From Symbiodinium natans (Eukaryota; Sar; Dinophyceae; Suessiales; Symbiodiniaceae): a stretch of DNA of 34,919 bases. Positions within the stretch are counted from its first letter, which is position 1; the number at the start of each line of letters is the position of its first letter. Below, piece by piece: positions 20,362-29,644 of this stretch. Location: assembly GCA_905221605.1 (NCBI GenBank), contig CAJNDS010000672.1:57501-92419 (forward strand), read 5' to 3'. The notes under the pieces are model-generated. The model was not told the origin of the DNA. It saw only the letters and a list, made by a program, of their open reading frames with translations, and ran no database searches. A program made the translations under genes and the position numbers.

Positions 20362-20487
20362 CCTCACAGCGAGTGGACACCTGCGGGATCCGGATTCCGC
20401 AGGTGCAAAGACGCATCGTTGCCGCGGAACCAAAGGATGTCTTTACATGGGTGCTGCGATTCTTTGTATGAGTATGACTCGCACTAT
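20362..20487 (+). CDS. Unassigned internal exon
   Basis: After TTCCGTTGTTCCGACAG the frame reads PHSEWTPAGSGFRRCKDASL, PRNQRMSLHGCCDSLYEYDS and HY (42 codons, phase 0 to 0), with donor GTCCGA. It would join in phase with the exon ending at 20296. A CT-rich tract follows. Another frame is also open here. A further possible exon starts at 20715 after TTCCCAG (three frames open). Confidence 0.4.
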
Positions 20488-21037
20488 GTCCGACTCTCTC
20501 TCTCCCTCTCTCTTTTTCTCTGTTGCGTCTAGCTTGTCGCGACTGTGCTTGTCCCTTGCACTGACCCCACATGCACTCCCTCCCGCCCCCGCCTTGTGGC
20601 ATTTGCATCTCCAACCCATTTGTCATCTTGAGCTGCATCGTGCCACTTTCGCGGCGAGTTGAGGCCGGGATGCTCACCAGTCCCTTTGCTTTGTTCACCT
20701 CGTAGCATTCCCAGGTGTTTTGCCGGGCTCTTGGCAGAATTTGGCACAAACCAAAGCGGAGACAGTTCACACAAGGTTGCACGAACACCACTCCATACTA
20801 AGCCCACCGGATGGACCACAAGTTCGCTTGTCCCTAGTGACCTAGTGCTTGAGCCAGATGCAGCCCGTCCACCATATAAGTGAGGCACACACGTGCAAGC
20901 TTGCGCAGCTGACCCCAAACTCTAAGACCTTCAGCAGCCCCTGAACACCTCAGAATCCCGTGTAAAAGTGGTCGAGGACGCCCCGGGGGTTAGCAGCCAT
21001 GATCCGGCTGTGGGCCTGGCGAAGCGCACAGCACTGG

Positions 21038-21076
21038 CGAGGGTGGGGGTGGGGGTTCAGGGGGAGGGGAGGGGAT
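21038..21076 (+). repeat. G-rich block with G-quadruplex potential
   Basis: GGCGAGGGTGGGGGTGGGGG plus GGGGGAGGGGAGGGG on the + strand. Confidence 0.8.
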
Positions 21077-21269
21077 CCAAGAGCTGAGCAGTTGAGTACA
21101 TAATTGCTTTGCCAATAATGCCTTTTGCAGTATTCCGAAGGTTGGCCTCTAGAGTGAGCTGGAAGAACAGTCCCATACTCTGGAAATCATCTCACCATGG
21201 CGAGCAGATCGACCGGGGCTCATCCCTGAGTGCTTCTTTACTCAATCGGCTTAGGCCCGTCTTCAACCC

Positions 21270-21302
21270 CTTGAACCCTAAACCCCTGAACTCCGAAACC
21301 CG
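21270..21302 (-). repeat. Telomere-like block, C-strand, degenerate
   Basis: TTGAACCCTAAACCCCTGAA and CCGAAACCC upstream of the exon at 21367. Confidence 0.75.
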
Positions 21303-21366
21303 AGTGTGGACTCGGGGGATTAGGGCCCTGAACTCGGCCAGGTCGCTCGGGCGGGCCGTCCCTCAG

Positions 21367-21410
21367 CGTTCGCTGAGGCCGATGATTCCTTTCTCCGGAA
21401 ATCTCAGCAG
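21367..21410 (+). CDS. Small exon with GTTTAGGG donor
   Basis: After CCGTCCCTCAG the frame reads FAEADDSFLRKSQQ and the exon closes at GTTTAGGGTTTGGGG. Without removal of the intron the frame would stop at once (GTT TAG). It is the second case in the window where the predicted 5' splice site lies in a telomere-type G-strand unit. The family is unknown. Confidence 0.45.
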
Positions 21411-21428
21411 GTTTAGGGTTTGGGGATT
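21411..21428 (+). repeat. Telomere-like G-strand at intron start
   Basis: GTTTAGGGTTTGGGG immediately after the exon. A further GTTAGGGTTAGGGGG patch lies at about 21848-21863. Confidence 0.8.
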
Positions 21429-21429
21429 G

Positions 21430-22445
21430 CAGGGATTCAAGGCCGCTTCTGCCCCATCCTGCGCCCACATCTCACAAAGCTCCAACCCTCTGCGCCATCA
21501 AGAGGCCCTGCATTGCCCTGGCCCGGGGCTTCTGCGTGCATGTGCACCACCCGCAGGATGAGTCAATGCGCATCTGGTACAGCGGAAGGGGTCGATTTTC
21601 AGGCTTCGGGCTTGTGAACCTTCGGGGGCCTTTCGTACGTGAGAGGGTCTGGGGTTCATAGGGTCCAAGTCATCAGTGTCTGAGACCGTGCTGGAGAGCG
21701 TCAGTCTCGAGTTGGTAAATTGTGCCAAATTGTCGGTGTTTGTTCGTAACCTCGGACATTAAGTCAGATCCTAATACCCCGATAAGCTTGATAGGCTTCA
21801 TAATGGCTTCATCACATCAAACACAAGAATCTTGAGGATGGCAGAGACCGTTAGGGTTAGGGGGCCGTTCAAGTTGTCTCTTCTGTTTTTTTCTGGACAC
21901 TTCCTTGCAGCCCTAGCACCTTCGTGCCTGTAACTCAAAGCTTCAAAGTCAAGCGGACACGGAGGAGCACGAGCCAGATGACGTCAGAGCCCTCAAGGCC
22001 ATAGCTGCCATAGCTGAGGGTGGTGGGGGCATTCTGCACCATCTTGGACCCTCAAGAAACTCTAACAGAGCCAGAGAGCCCCAGAGTATCGAAGTTCAGA
22101 CCATGGAGGGTTCATATGGGTGCTATGTGACTTCCTCAAAGCCGTGGTCATGCCACCAGCCGGCCAAGCCTGGACAGAAGAAGCCCCCCCCACTCCCCAC
22201 CCCCGCAGTTCACTTCCCGATCTTTGTACAAGAGCAGGTGGAAGTCGAGATCCCGAATCAAGCCGGCTACATAGAGTTCTAAAAGGCTCTGGAGCCAAGA
22301 CCGCACCCTACAGCAAAGATGCTCAACTTTGAAGGGGACATGAAACGATGACACAACGAACATGCAAAGGCACCCCATTCCTTGGGGACGAAATGAACCC
22401 TAAAATTTGGAGTCGTACGCCCTATACTACTAGAATCCCGATTGA
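21430..22445. other. No recognised gene
   Basis: Several short open frames on both strands have no motif. I treat this as intron or spacer with possible small undetected exons. Confidence 0.35.
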
Positions 22446-22448
22446 TGT

Positions 22449-22470
22449 AACCCTAAACCCTAAACCGTAA
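22449..22470 (-). repeat. Telomere-like block, C-strand
   Basis: AACCCTAAACCCTAAACC upstream of the exon at 22533. Confidence 0.85.
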
Positions 22471-22532
22471 GGCACATGGACCAGAAGTCCTTTAAATTAG
22501 GGTCCGGGCCCAAGCTGAGAGCACTTCCTCAG

Positions 22533-22586
22533 GCAGCAGCGCAAAAGCTCCTGGAGGAGTCGCCAGGGGCTTCCCCGAGTTGTTGG
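22533..22586 (+). CDS. Small unassigned exon between telomere-like blocks
   Basis: After CACTTCCTCAG the frame reads AAAQKLLEESPGASPSCW (18 codons, phase 0 to 0) with donor GTTTCC. C-strand repeat lies about 60 bases upstream, and poly(G) plus G-strand repeat lie within 40 bases downstream. The family is unknown. Confidence 0.4.
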
Positions 22587-22609
22587 GTTTCCGAAGCTTT
22601 CCGGGGGCC

Positions 22610-22870
22610 GGGGGGGGGGGGGGGGTTAGGGTCTTTTAGGCTTTAGGCTTTAGAGTGCACCGTTCAGGATGTAGGGTTTAGGGTTCAGGGTTCAGGGTTC
22701 AGGGTTCAGGGCTTAGGCAGCACGAGCCCGCGAATAAATGCGACAACAAAGCCTCCCAGGTGCCCCGCAAACCCAGAAACAACAGCGAAGCTGTTTTTTT
22801 TTTTCAAGCGTTTGGGGTTTAAGGTTTACAGTAGGGCTTAAGGGTTCAAAGTTTAGGGTTTAGGGTTTAG
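22610..22870 (+). repeat. Poly(G) run and two G-strand telomere-like blocks
   Basis: A 16-base G-run (22610-22625) leads into TTAGGG-type variants. TTTAGGGTTCAGGG repeats follow at about 22672-22718, with another block at 22808-22870 ending in two TTTAGGG units. Confidence 0.9.
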
Positions 22871-23245
22871 CCTCGTGTACCACAAGTAAGCACAGGAGGG
22901 TGCTCAGACCTTGCCCATGACCTCCAACCTAAACGCCTTAGGCCATTGCAATCCCTGGACTTCCTCAAACAGTCGCAATCCTGATTTCACGACATCCCCC
23001 CTAAACCCGAACATCCGCAATCCGACACTACTTTGAGGAGCCAGGGCTGGCTGCTAAGGTGCAGGGGGATCGAGAAAGTCTTATGAATCTGGGCTCAGGG
23101 TTTTGTGGGTTTCCGGGAATTCCCAGGTTTTAAGGGGCTGAGGATCCGCACAACACAACAGAAAGTGCTCTGCGCTCGACAATGCTTGCAGATAGCCTTG
23201 CAAGTTAAGTCAAGTCCCGATGAGTTGTCTCCAGTGGTTTTGCAG
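22871..23245. other. Probable 5' part or first intron of the TMEM65-like gene
   Basis: No start codon or first exon could be identified. The frame of the exon at 23246 is open back to 23105 (ending SSPDELSPVVLQ) but contains no ATG. A short C-strand telomere-like patch (CCCCCCTAAACCCG) lies at about 22997. Confidence 0.3.
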
Positions 23246-26200
23246 GTCGCCAAGACCACAGCCGCCGCAGAATTTCTGGATCAGTGCGAGCCTGCAACTG
23301 AGCGTGCAGCTCTGAAAGCGCCCTCCGTAGATTGTGACAGTGGACTCATGTTGCGCCAATCCACGGGTTTCCATTCAGATTGGAAGCCTGCCTCAGAATG
23401 CCTTGGAGCCTTCCTGCCCCCCTGCCCTGCATCCCTAAGGGCTGCCTCTGCGGATTCAGAGCAAGCGGAGGCCGGCGAAACCTCGGATCAGAGACCTCGA
23501 AGCAGTTTTAGGCCAGTGAGCACCGCGCAGCCCAGCTTCAGCCCTTTTGAGTTCTCATGTTGCAAAGATACGGGTGCAGATGTGAAATATGCCCTTGACG
23601 CTCGATGCCGCTAGAAGCTCCCCACACAAAGCCTGCCCGAATCGCAAGAAGCACCCAGACACCCTCGTGTGCTGCGTCCAGGCTCCGCTTCCAACTGCCC
23701 GTCAGCTGGAGGCTATTCTGGCTTCTCGCGGCGTGAGAGAGTAGATGTCGGAGGTCGAGGGCATGGTAGTTGGAGTGGGTCGGATGGAGGCGTGCAGCGG
23801 CTGTCTACACGAGGGTCGTCTACACCAGCTTGCATGTTACTGTTGGTGCTAAGCCGAAACCCCCCCCCCCCCCCCGCCTCTTCCCTTTTCACACGCCTTG
23901 CCATGCCTTGTGATGCAACATGTACTTTTGAGCCTGATGGCTGCTGCTCCAACAATTCAGCTAATATTAATAGCGGCCGCTTCTCATCATGACCATCTGT
24001 GTTTCTGATTCCCATTACTGCCGCACATGGTCCTCATTCAAAGTGCGTGGTTTTGGCCTTGTGCAATTTCCGTCTGACAGTCTGTAGGAAGTGCTGCCAG
24101 GCTAGACAGGCGAGTGCAAGGTGGCATATGTGAGCACGATCTTATTGCCTTGTCCACTCGAAGCTTCTGTTCACAATCGTTGCCCAGAAATCCCAGAACT
24201 TCGCACTTCGCCCTGCCACATCAGAACCTTGTTTCACCGGCAGCACCCAGAACAATGCAAACCACGATGCGACCATGGCAGCTCTATTTTCTGCACAACT
24301 TCATCCCGTTTATCGGCTTTGGCTTCTGTGACAACGCTGCTGGGGCCTCAGAGGCAAGGCCGAAGATCAGTCACGCAACAAAGTTCTCGGTGATTCGGGA
24401 ATGCATCCCACAGATTCTGAAGTCCAAAAACTACCCGTATGGCTCTTTCAAGTAGGGCCGACTGATTTTAGCCAAGTGTTCTCGAAACATCGTGGGAATA
24501 TTTGGCTGCCGCACCATTCCGACAAGCATTCAATTCAATCACTGCCGCGTAATCGCGCCTTTGGCTGAGATCATGATCCTCGCCGGCATGACCCTCAGAT
24601 GGCAGGAAAGGTCTGAACATGATGAGCGTGTTTTCCCCCCAGTGAGAGTCGCATGAGTTGGAGGCCTGAGCATGTAACTACCTGCATTTTCGGTGTATCT
24701 CTAGAAAATGGTTTTCGTTGAGGGGTTGTCTTGCTTCCCTTGTGATTATCCTTTCAATCACTCCTTCCTTAGACGCCTCATTGCGATCGTTGTTCACAGC
24801 ACCCGACAAGCAGCCCAACTGAAGTAGCAGTTCGGGATCCATGGCGCTGATCCGAATCCTGCGTTTTACCTGCTGTAAACAGAGTTTGAACTGTTGAATT
24901 CACTGGGGGAAGTCGTGAGAGTTTGCTTCATCTTGTGGGAGCTAGGCGACTACATCGACGCCAAGCTTGGGCTGACCTTAGGGCTCAGCACCATGGCGGC
25001 CGCTGCATGGGGCAACACGTTCAGGTAGCTTTGCAGTATTTTGCGCCCGGAACCTTCCAAGCACCTGAGCGTCTCAAGAGTGTTCGGAGCTTTGCCTTTC
25101 TTCTCCTATGTGTTTTGTGCTGAAGATCCCTCGCCCTCGCCCTTCCCAATTCAGTGACAGCGATGCCTGCGCCAGTGACGTCATCGGGCTATGGATCTCG
25201 GGCTTCATCGAGACCTTCGTGGGCTCGCCGCCAGCTCGAAAGTGGCCTTCAGCTTCACGTTGGTTCGGCGGGGGAGGGGGGGGTTGGTTGGGAGGTTCTC
25301 TTGACTTTCAAGTTTTGCGCAAGCGGGGTTCGTGGCTTCGCTAGGAGGATTGGAACAATGTCGGGCATGATAGTACTTGTATCTATATGTATGTATGTAG
25401 CATAGTTCAAACTGTAGTATACATTTTATCGTAACATCTACAACGTGTATATACATATATGTAGAAATACACATACATTATACTAGATTGTATGTCAGTG
25501 TCTTATATCATACACCATCGAGCAGGTGTATGTAACATGTGTGTATATTTAAATACAGCAGAATATATACTGTAATAAAATGTAATGAATACAACGTAGC
25601 GCCGTGTGATTCTTGCTTTTATTTGCAGAGAATCAGCACTCATTAACAGTACGCAATGAGTATTTAGCCAAAATATTATGAATGGACCAATGGATACCTC
25701 ACGAGTATTTGATTTCCGTTTAGCTGGCATTTGATCAATATTTGGCCTAGTACAAACACTATGTGCCTCACCAAAGCACTATTTGCCTAGAAATTCGCCT
25801 ACAACTTACCTAAACGAAAAAAAGCAAAAGGCCAAAGTTGCCCAGAGATCCTCCCGAAAGTTTGGAGTTTTGGGTTGTCGGCTTTCCTAGCGTATGTGCG
25901 CAATCTCGACAAAGAATACACAACGAAACAGCACGAACAAAAATCGTCATGAGCGCGCAGCCGCCTCGTTTCCTCGCACGGCACTTTGTGTGTGTGTGTG
26001 TGTGCGTAATTGCAATAGTTGTTGATTTTCATGCATTTCGTTTCGAGTGGCCTGCATGGGACAAGAGCAACTTAGCGTCAAGAAAACAGAGCGTAATGTC
26101 CTACTACAACCGCTTGCCGCCTGATCGGAATCACAGTACGAATCCATGATTAAGTATGTGAACCCCCTGAACCCTAAACCTAACACTCAACTCTCCCCTA

Positions 26201-28020
26201 AACCCTAAACCCTAAACCCTAAACCCTAGACCCTAAACCCTCCCAAGAGCTCCTTGAGGACCGGGCTCCAGCACCACAACTTGACCAGCGGGCAGATGCC
26301 GCTTGGAAGAATTGGCCTCTTCAGATCTCCTCAACAACTGCGATGTGCTTTTAGAGTGTTGTTTACGTTTGGGGTTTGGGGTTTGGGGTAGGGTTTGGGG
26401 TATGGGGTATGGGGTTCATACATTTGTTCTTTGTCACAAGAAGAGACGTAGGATTGGTGGGACATGATACTTTAGTCCCATCAATGTTGGATTTAAAAGA
26501 GGGATGTTGTTTAAGTTTTCTTTTCAGGGGTCAGGACAAGGATGCTTTGACCTGATCGTGGTCGAGTAGCGGCCCTTGGCCGTTGAGGCTACTAGAGGGT
26601 TAAGGGTTTCGGTTCTTCACCCGCGCATGTCAAGCAGACAACAACCCAAAGACACTGAAAGTCTGAAACCACCTCTTTCTGCTTGGGCCTGAGTATTCTC
26701 CAAGAAAGCGTATTGCCTGCTTTTGGTATCGATCCATACTTCCATAGTGAAGCCCTCAGGATCAGCCGAGATTAAACCCAAACCAACCTCCAGCATCCCA
26801 GCGTCAGCAACCTCTGGTAAAATTTGCCATGTTGTGTGGCGTGGTGTGGTCAGATTGCGTGTGGCCTATGGGAAAGGCATGGAGAGGCTCTGCACTTGTT
26901 TCCCAGGGAGCTGCTCACAGTCCGCATCGTGAAGAACACTTCCATGATTGCGGGCACCAAAGCTGCAGTTGGGACAGTAGGTGACACTTTCACCGGAGTG
27001 CTTGAGTCCAGGTTTACTCGTAGCAATGCAGGCCAGAAAATCGAGAGACTCGTTGCCTTTCCGTCGAAGTCAGTTGCTCGTCTCAGCACCGGCAATAAGG
27101 TCCATTCTAACCAAGAACTCATCAAAAGTGCCACTCTGCCCCCTGTGCCGCGCGTGGCACTGTTGCCTGCAGATGGAGCGAAAAGGAGCGAAGTAAGCGC
27201 AAGAAGCTGCACCAAAGCGACCCCTCAAACCCGCCCTTCCTGCTCTCCGAGGAATCACCTTGGGCTGCATTCTGGGAATGTTTCCGCTCATATACCCGGA
27301 GGCAGGGGTTTCGAATTCAGGGTCATTGGGGTTGACTTTGGGGTTTTTGGGGGTGTTTCAGCGTAGGGTTGAGGGATAAACTTGAGAAGACGAGTTGCCT
27401 CCAGGTTTTCAGCATGGGCCTGTGACGAAGTAAGCCATCACAGTAGGTCTCTGGTGGGCTTGGGTGTTCCCAGAATATGCAAGAATATGCGGAATGTCTT
27501 GACGAAGGAAGTACCCAGGGGTTGGAAACACAGGTTGTATAGCCAGAGTTGGCCACAAACACACGGCCAGTGTTTCTTCTAGCTTTGCAGGCAACACCAC
27601 TTGGCTGATTGCCCAGAACAGATCACATCATGCACGGTGTTCAACACACGCTGTTAAGGAGCGAACGTGGTTCACGCCAAGCATTCGCTTCCATGAACCA
27701 TCCACTATGGTGCCCTGCTCAAGACCTGAACCTCTACAATGTTCGAGCCGGAGCCGGTTGCCCATCATGGTTGCCCATGTTGCCCAAAAAAGGGGACTTC
27801 TTCAGGTCCTGACATGCTCAGGGTTTGAAGCCTCATCCCTTGCCCGCAGGACTGGCGCTTTTGGCCCTCTCGGCACGACCTGGAGGCAGATTTGGATGGG
27901 GAGAGGACAGACGACCTCAAGATTACAGCAGCACCAGTAGGGTTCTGCAATCCCGGAATCCAGAAGCTGGAGTGCATACCTCGGAAGCCAAGCGAAAGCA
28001 CGAATCGCCCGTTGAAGTGA
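23246..28020 (+). CDS. TMEM65: TMEM65-family mitochondrial inner-membrane protein, about ten exons
   Basis: Exons: 23246-23317, 23706-23732, 24225-24338, 24570-24585, 24946-25024, 25176-25218, 26250-26291, about 26911-26971, about 27252-27301 and 27850-28020 (stop TGA). The order matches TMEM65: EFLDQCEPATERAALK (N-terminal helix), QLYFLHNFIPFIGFGFCDNA (membrane segment 1), IMILAG, DYIDAKLGLTLGLSTMAAAA then WGNTF (segment 2), SDVIGLWISGFIETF, APAPQLDQR, a TSMIAGTKAAVG helix, ITLGCILGMFPLIYPE (segment 3), then an acidic tail, HDLEADLDGERTDD. In animals TMEM65 is a mitochondrial inner-membrane protein linked to Na+/Ca2+ exchange and respiration; its role in algae is unknown. Several donors are GC; the exon at 24570 is only 16 bases. 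Start exon and presequence were not found; the 26291/26911 and 26971/27252 junctions are approximate. Confidence 0.88.
23870..23885. repeat. Poly(C) run in an intron of the TMEM65-like gene
   Basis: Sixteen C residues lie between the exons at 23706 and 24225 and are followed by a further pyrimidine-rich stretch. Confidence 0.85.
24570..24585 (+). other. Predicted 16-base microexon of TMEM65-like gene
   Basis: ATCATGATCCTCGCCG lies between TGAG and GCATGA. Spliced to exon ...GACAACGCT (24338) and GCGACTAC (24946) it yields DNA-IMILAG-DYID. This is the expected continuation of the family motif (D-N-x-I-M-I-x-A-G). Both flanking introns would open with GC. Confidence 0.75.
25376..25600. repeat. 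AT-rich patch in intron of TMEM65-like gene
   Basis: TATGTATGTATG, TATACATATATG and similar low-complexity AT-rich sequence lies between the exons at 25176 and 26250. No exon was recognised. Confidence 0.65.
25987..26006. repeat. (GT)n microsatellite in intron
   Basis: About ten GT units lie in the intron before the exon at 26250. Confidence 0.85.
26163..26242 (-). repeat. Telomere-like block, C-strand, at the 3' end of a TMEM65 intron
   Basis: ACCCTGAACC-type variants lead into four near-perfect CCCTAAA units and end at TCCCAAGAG, the acceptor of the exon at 26250. The repeat stands where the pyrimidine tract should be. Confidence 0.92.
26366..26418 (+). repeat. Telomere-like block, G-strand, early in the next TMEM65 intron
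   Basis: GTTTGGGGTTTGGGGTTTGG, GGTAGGGTTTGGGG and GGTATGGGGTATGGGG begin about 75 bases after the 42-base exon at 26250-26291. The exon is therefore bracketed by roughly complementary blocks. Confidence 0.88.
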
Positions 28021-28087
28021 CTTGGCACGGAGCTTTCAACATGGCTGAGCTCCATAGGGCCATAGAGCTTCTGCAGGTGCAGGTGCA

Positions 28088-28208
28088 GGTGGGTGTGGGT
28101 GTGGGTGTGGGTGTGGGTGTGGGTGTGGGTGTGGGTGTGGGTGTGGGTGTGGGTGTGGGTGTGGGTGTGGGTGTGGGTGTGGGTGTGTGTGTGTGTGTGT
28201 GTGTGTGT
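28088..28208 (+). repeat. (GGGTGT)n array followed by (GT)n
   Basis: About 16 near-perfect GGGTGT hexamers begin about 70 bases after the stop codon of the TMEM65-like gene and run into a (GT)n tail. Open frames across it (GVGVGV, WVWVWV, HPHPHP) are artefacts. Confidence 0.95.
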
Positions 28209-28209
28209 T

Positions 28210-29220
28210 TGTTTGCTTGCTTGCTCCCTGACCTTCCAAAATTCAGCCTACTGCTTTGCGTTTTCCGTAGGTGCCGTAGCTGATGTGGACTTAAGTTGTT
28301 TGGCCTCCGTGCGAACTTCTAGGCACCAAAGACAACACCCCCCCATCAAGCTGGCTCCCCCTTCAAAATCCCGCATGAGCCGAGATCAGAAATGGAAGCG
28401 AAAAGGGCTCCAATGGCCACCTGGTGAAAGTCCGCTCCTTCCTTTTTCCCCTATAGCATTCCTCATTCCACATCCATTAACGCCCCCGTCTTCCTTCTTC
28501 AATGATTACCTCCAGAGACCTAAGCCCTAAACCCTGTTCCCCAAATTTCAACGAGTCTTTCTTAAAGCTCCGGGTAAGGGTTCCACAGGCGGCCCAGGAA
28601 CACCTCGAGATGGGGCCTCCCCGGCGCGATTTTGTTCATAAAGCTTCCTTCAGCAAAAAACCGGCTTCCGAAGGGAGGTTCGGGTTGGCTTTGTTGCTCC
28701 TTCTCTTTAGGACTCAAGTACTCAAGTCTCCAGACGAGTTTGTGGATTTGCATCCGTGTTGCTAGCCTGATGGCGAGTTCTGGGTGGTTGATGTTTGTCT
28801 CGTGTTGAGCATGGGCGAGCTTTGTGGCTTGGGATGAATGGGCAACTTGCGCGGCCAGAGCATGCCACGCGCGATTTTTCAGGAAAGTGTCAAAGCTGCA
28901 TAACACAGGTGACAAAGGAGCTTGCAGGCTTCAGAGTGGTGAGAAGCTAGGCTCTCAAACTGAAGCTACGAGAAATATCGGACGATCTGAAGTTGGCAGG
29001 CCATCCACCAACTGAACGGTGGCGAAGGAACAGCGAGGGTATTGCGCAGGCGCCCATTCGCATCCATTCTTCGCAAGTTGCTGATCTCCAAAGCTGGAAA
29101 ATGCTGGGTCTCCCGACATCGTCCTTGCATCGTCTAAATCTGTTGTGATGTTTACTATGATGCCAGAATACCTCAGCACTCCAGACATTTTTACTTCCGA
29201 ACAGGCCCTTCACCTCGCCC
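28210..29220. other. No recognised gene; isolated coding-like patches
   Basis: A C-strand telomere-like patch (CCTAAGCCCTAAACCC) lies at about 28518-28533. At 28766, after GTTGCTAG, a + frame reads PDGEFWVVDVCLVLSMGELC and could be an exon. A minus-strand frame at 28722-28895 competes with it and orientation was not settled. Confidence 0.35.
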
Positions 29221-29224
29221 TGCA

Positions 29225-29641
29225 ATGTCAGTATCCAAGATGTTGCCCACCTACCCTTGTGTACGATATTGTACGATGTTGATCCTGTGTAGCGTTTCGG
29301 GGTCAGGCGGCAAAATCCTCATGAACCCTTACACTCAAGAGCAACCGAAACAGGTCTCATTGCATGAGCTCCCTCATGGGAGCCTCCGTTGCGTTGCATT
29401 CCCAAACGCTCAGCGCAAGTCAGGGTTTCCCCAGCTAGGCCATGGAATGTTGCAAGCAACCAGAGTACTTGAACATGAAAGCACTGCAAGCTCGACCTTG
29501 TGTAAGTCAGCTATCAAAGGTGACCAGAATCCCGAGGGTTTGGGAAGAACATGTCCTCACGAAATGCCTGTAGAGTGCAACGACCAGTTTTCTGATGCAT
29601 CGTGCGTTTCCTTTGAAAAATCGCCAATGCTCTCACTGTGA
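29225..29641 (+). CDS. Unassigned open frame, possibly one exon
   Basis: The frame is open for 138 codons. Its most protein-like part starts after GGGGTCAG at about 29308 (GGKILMNPYTQEQPKQVSLH, then ELPHGSLRCVAFPNAQRKSG) and it ends at TGA. No family, signal peptide or membrane segment is evident. A minus-strand frame overlaps from 29514. Coding status is uncertain. Confidence 0.3.
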   Translation: MSVSKMLPTYPCVRYCTMLILCSVSGSGGKILMNPYTQEQPKQVSLHELPHGSLRCVAFPNAQRKSGFPQLGHGMLQATRVLEHESTASSTLCKSAIKGDQNPEGLGRTCPHEMPVECNDQFSDASCVSFEKSPMLSL

Positions 29642-29644
29642 AGC

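Noticed and set aside
27825-28530. Frames with GVGVGV, WVWVWV and HPHPHP
   Set aside because: They are products of the GGGTGT/GT array. The real coding end is the TGA at 28018-28020 in another frame.
28722-28895. Minus-strand exon candidate (HALAAQVAHSSQATKLAHAQ)
   Set aside because: A + frame (PDGEFWVVDV...) overlaps it and neighbours are +. Orientation unresolved.
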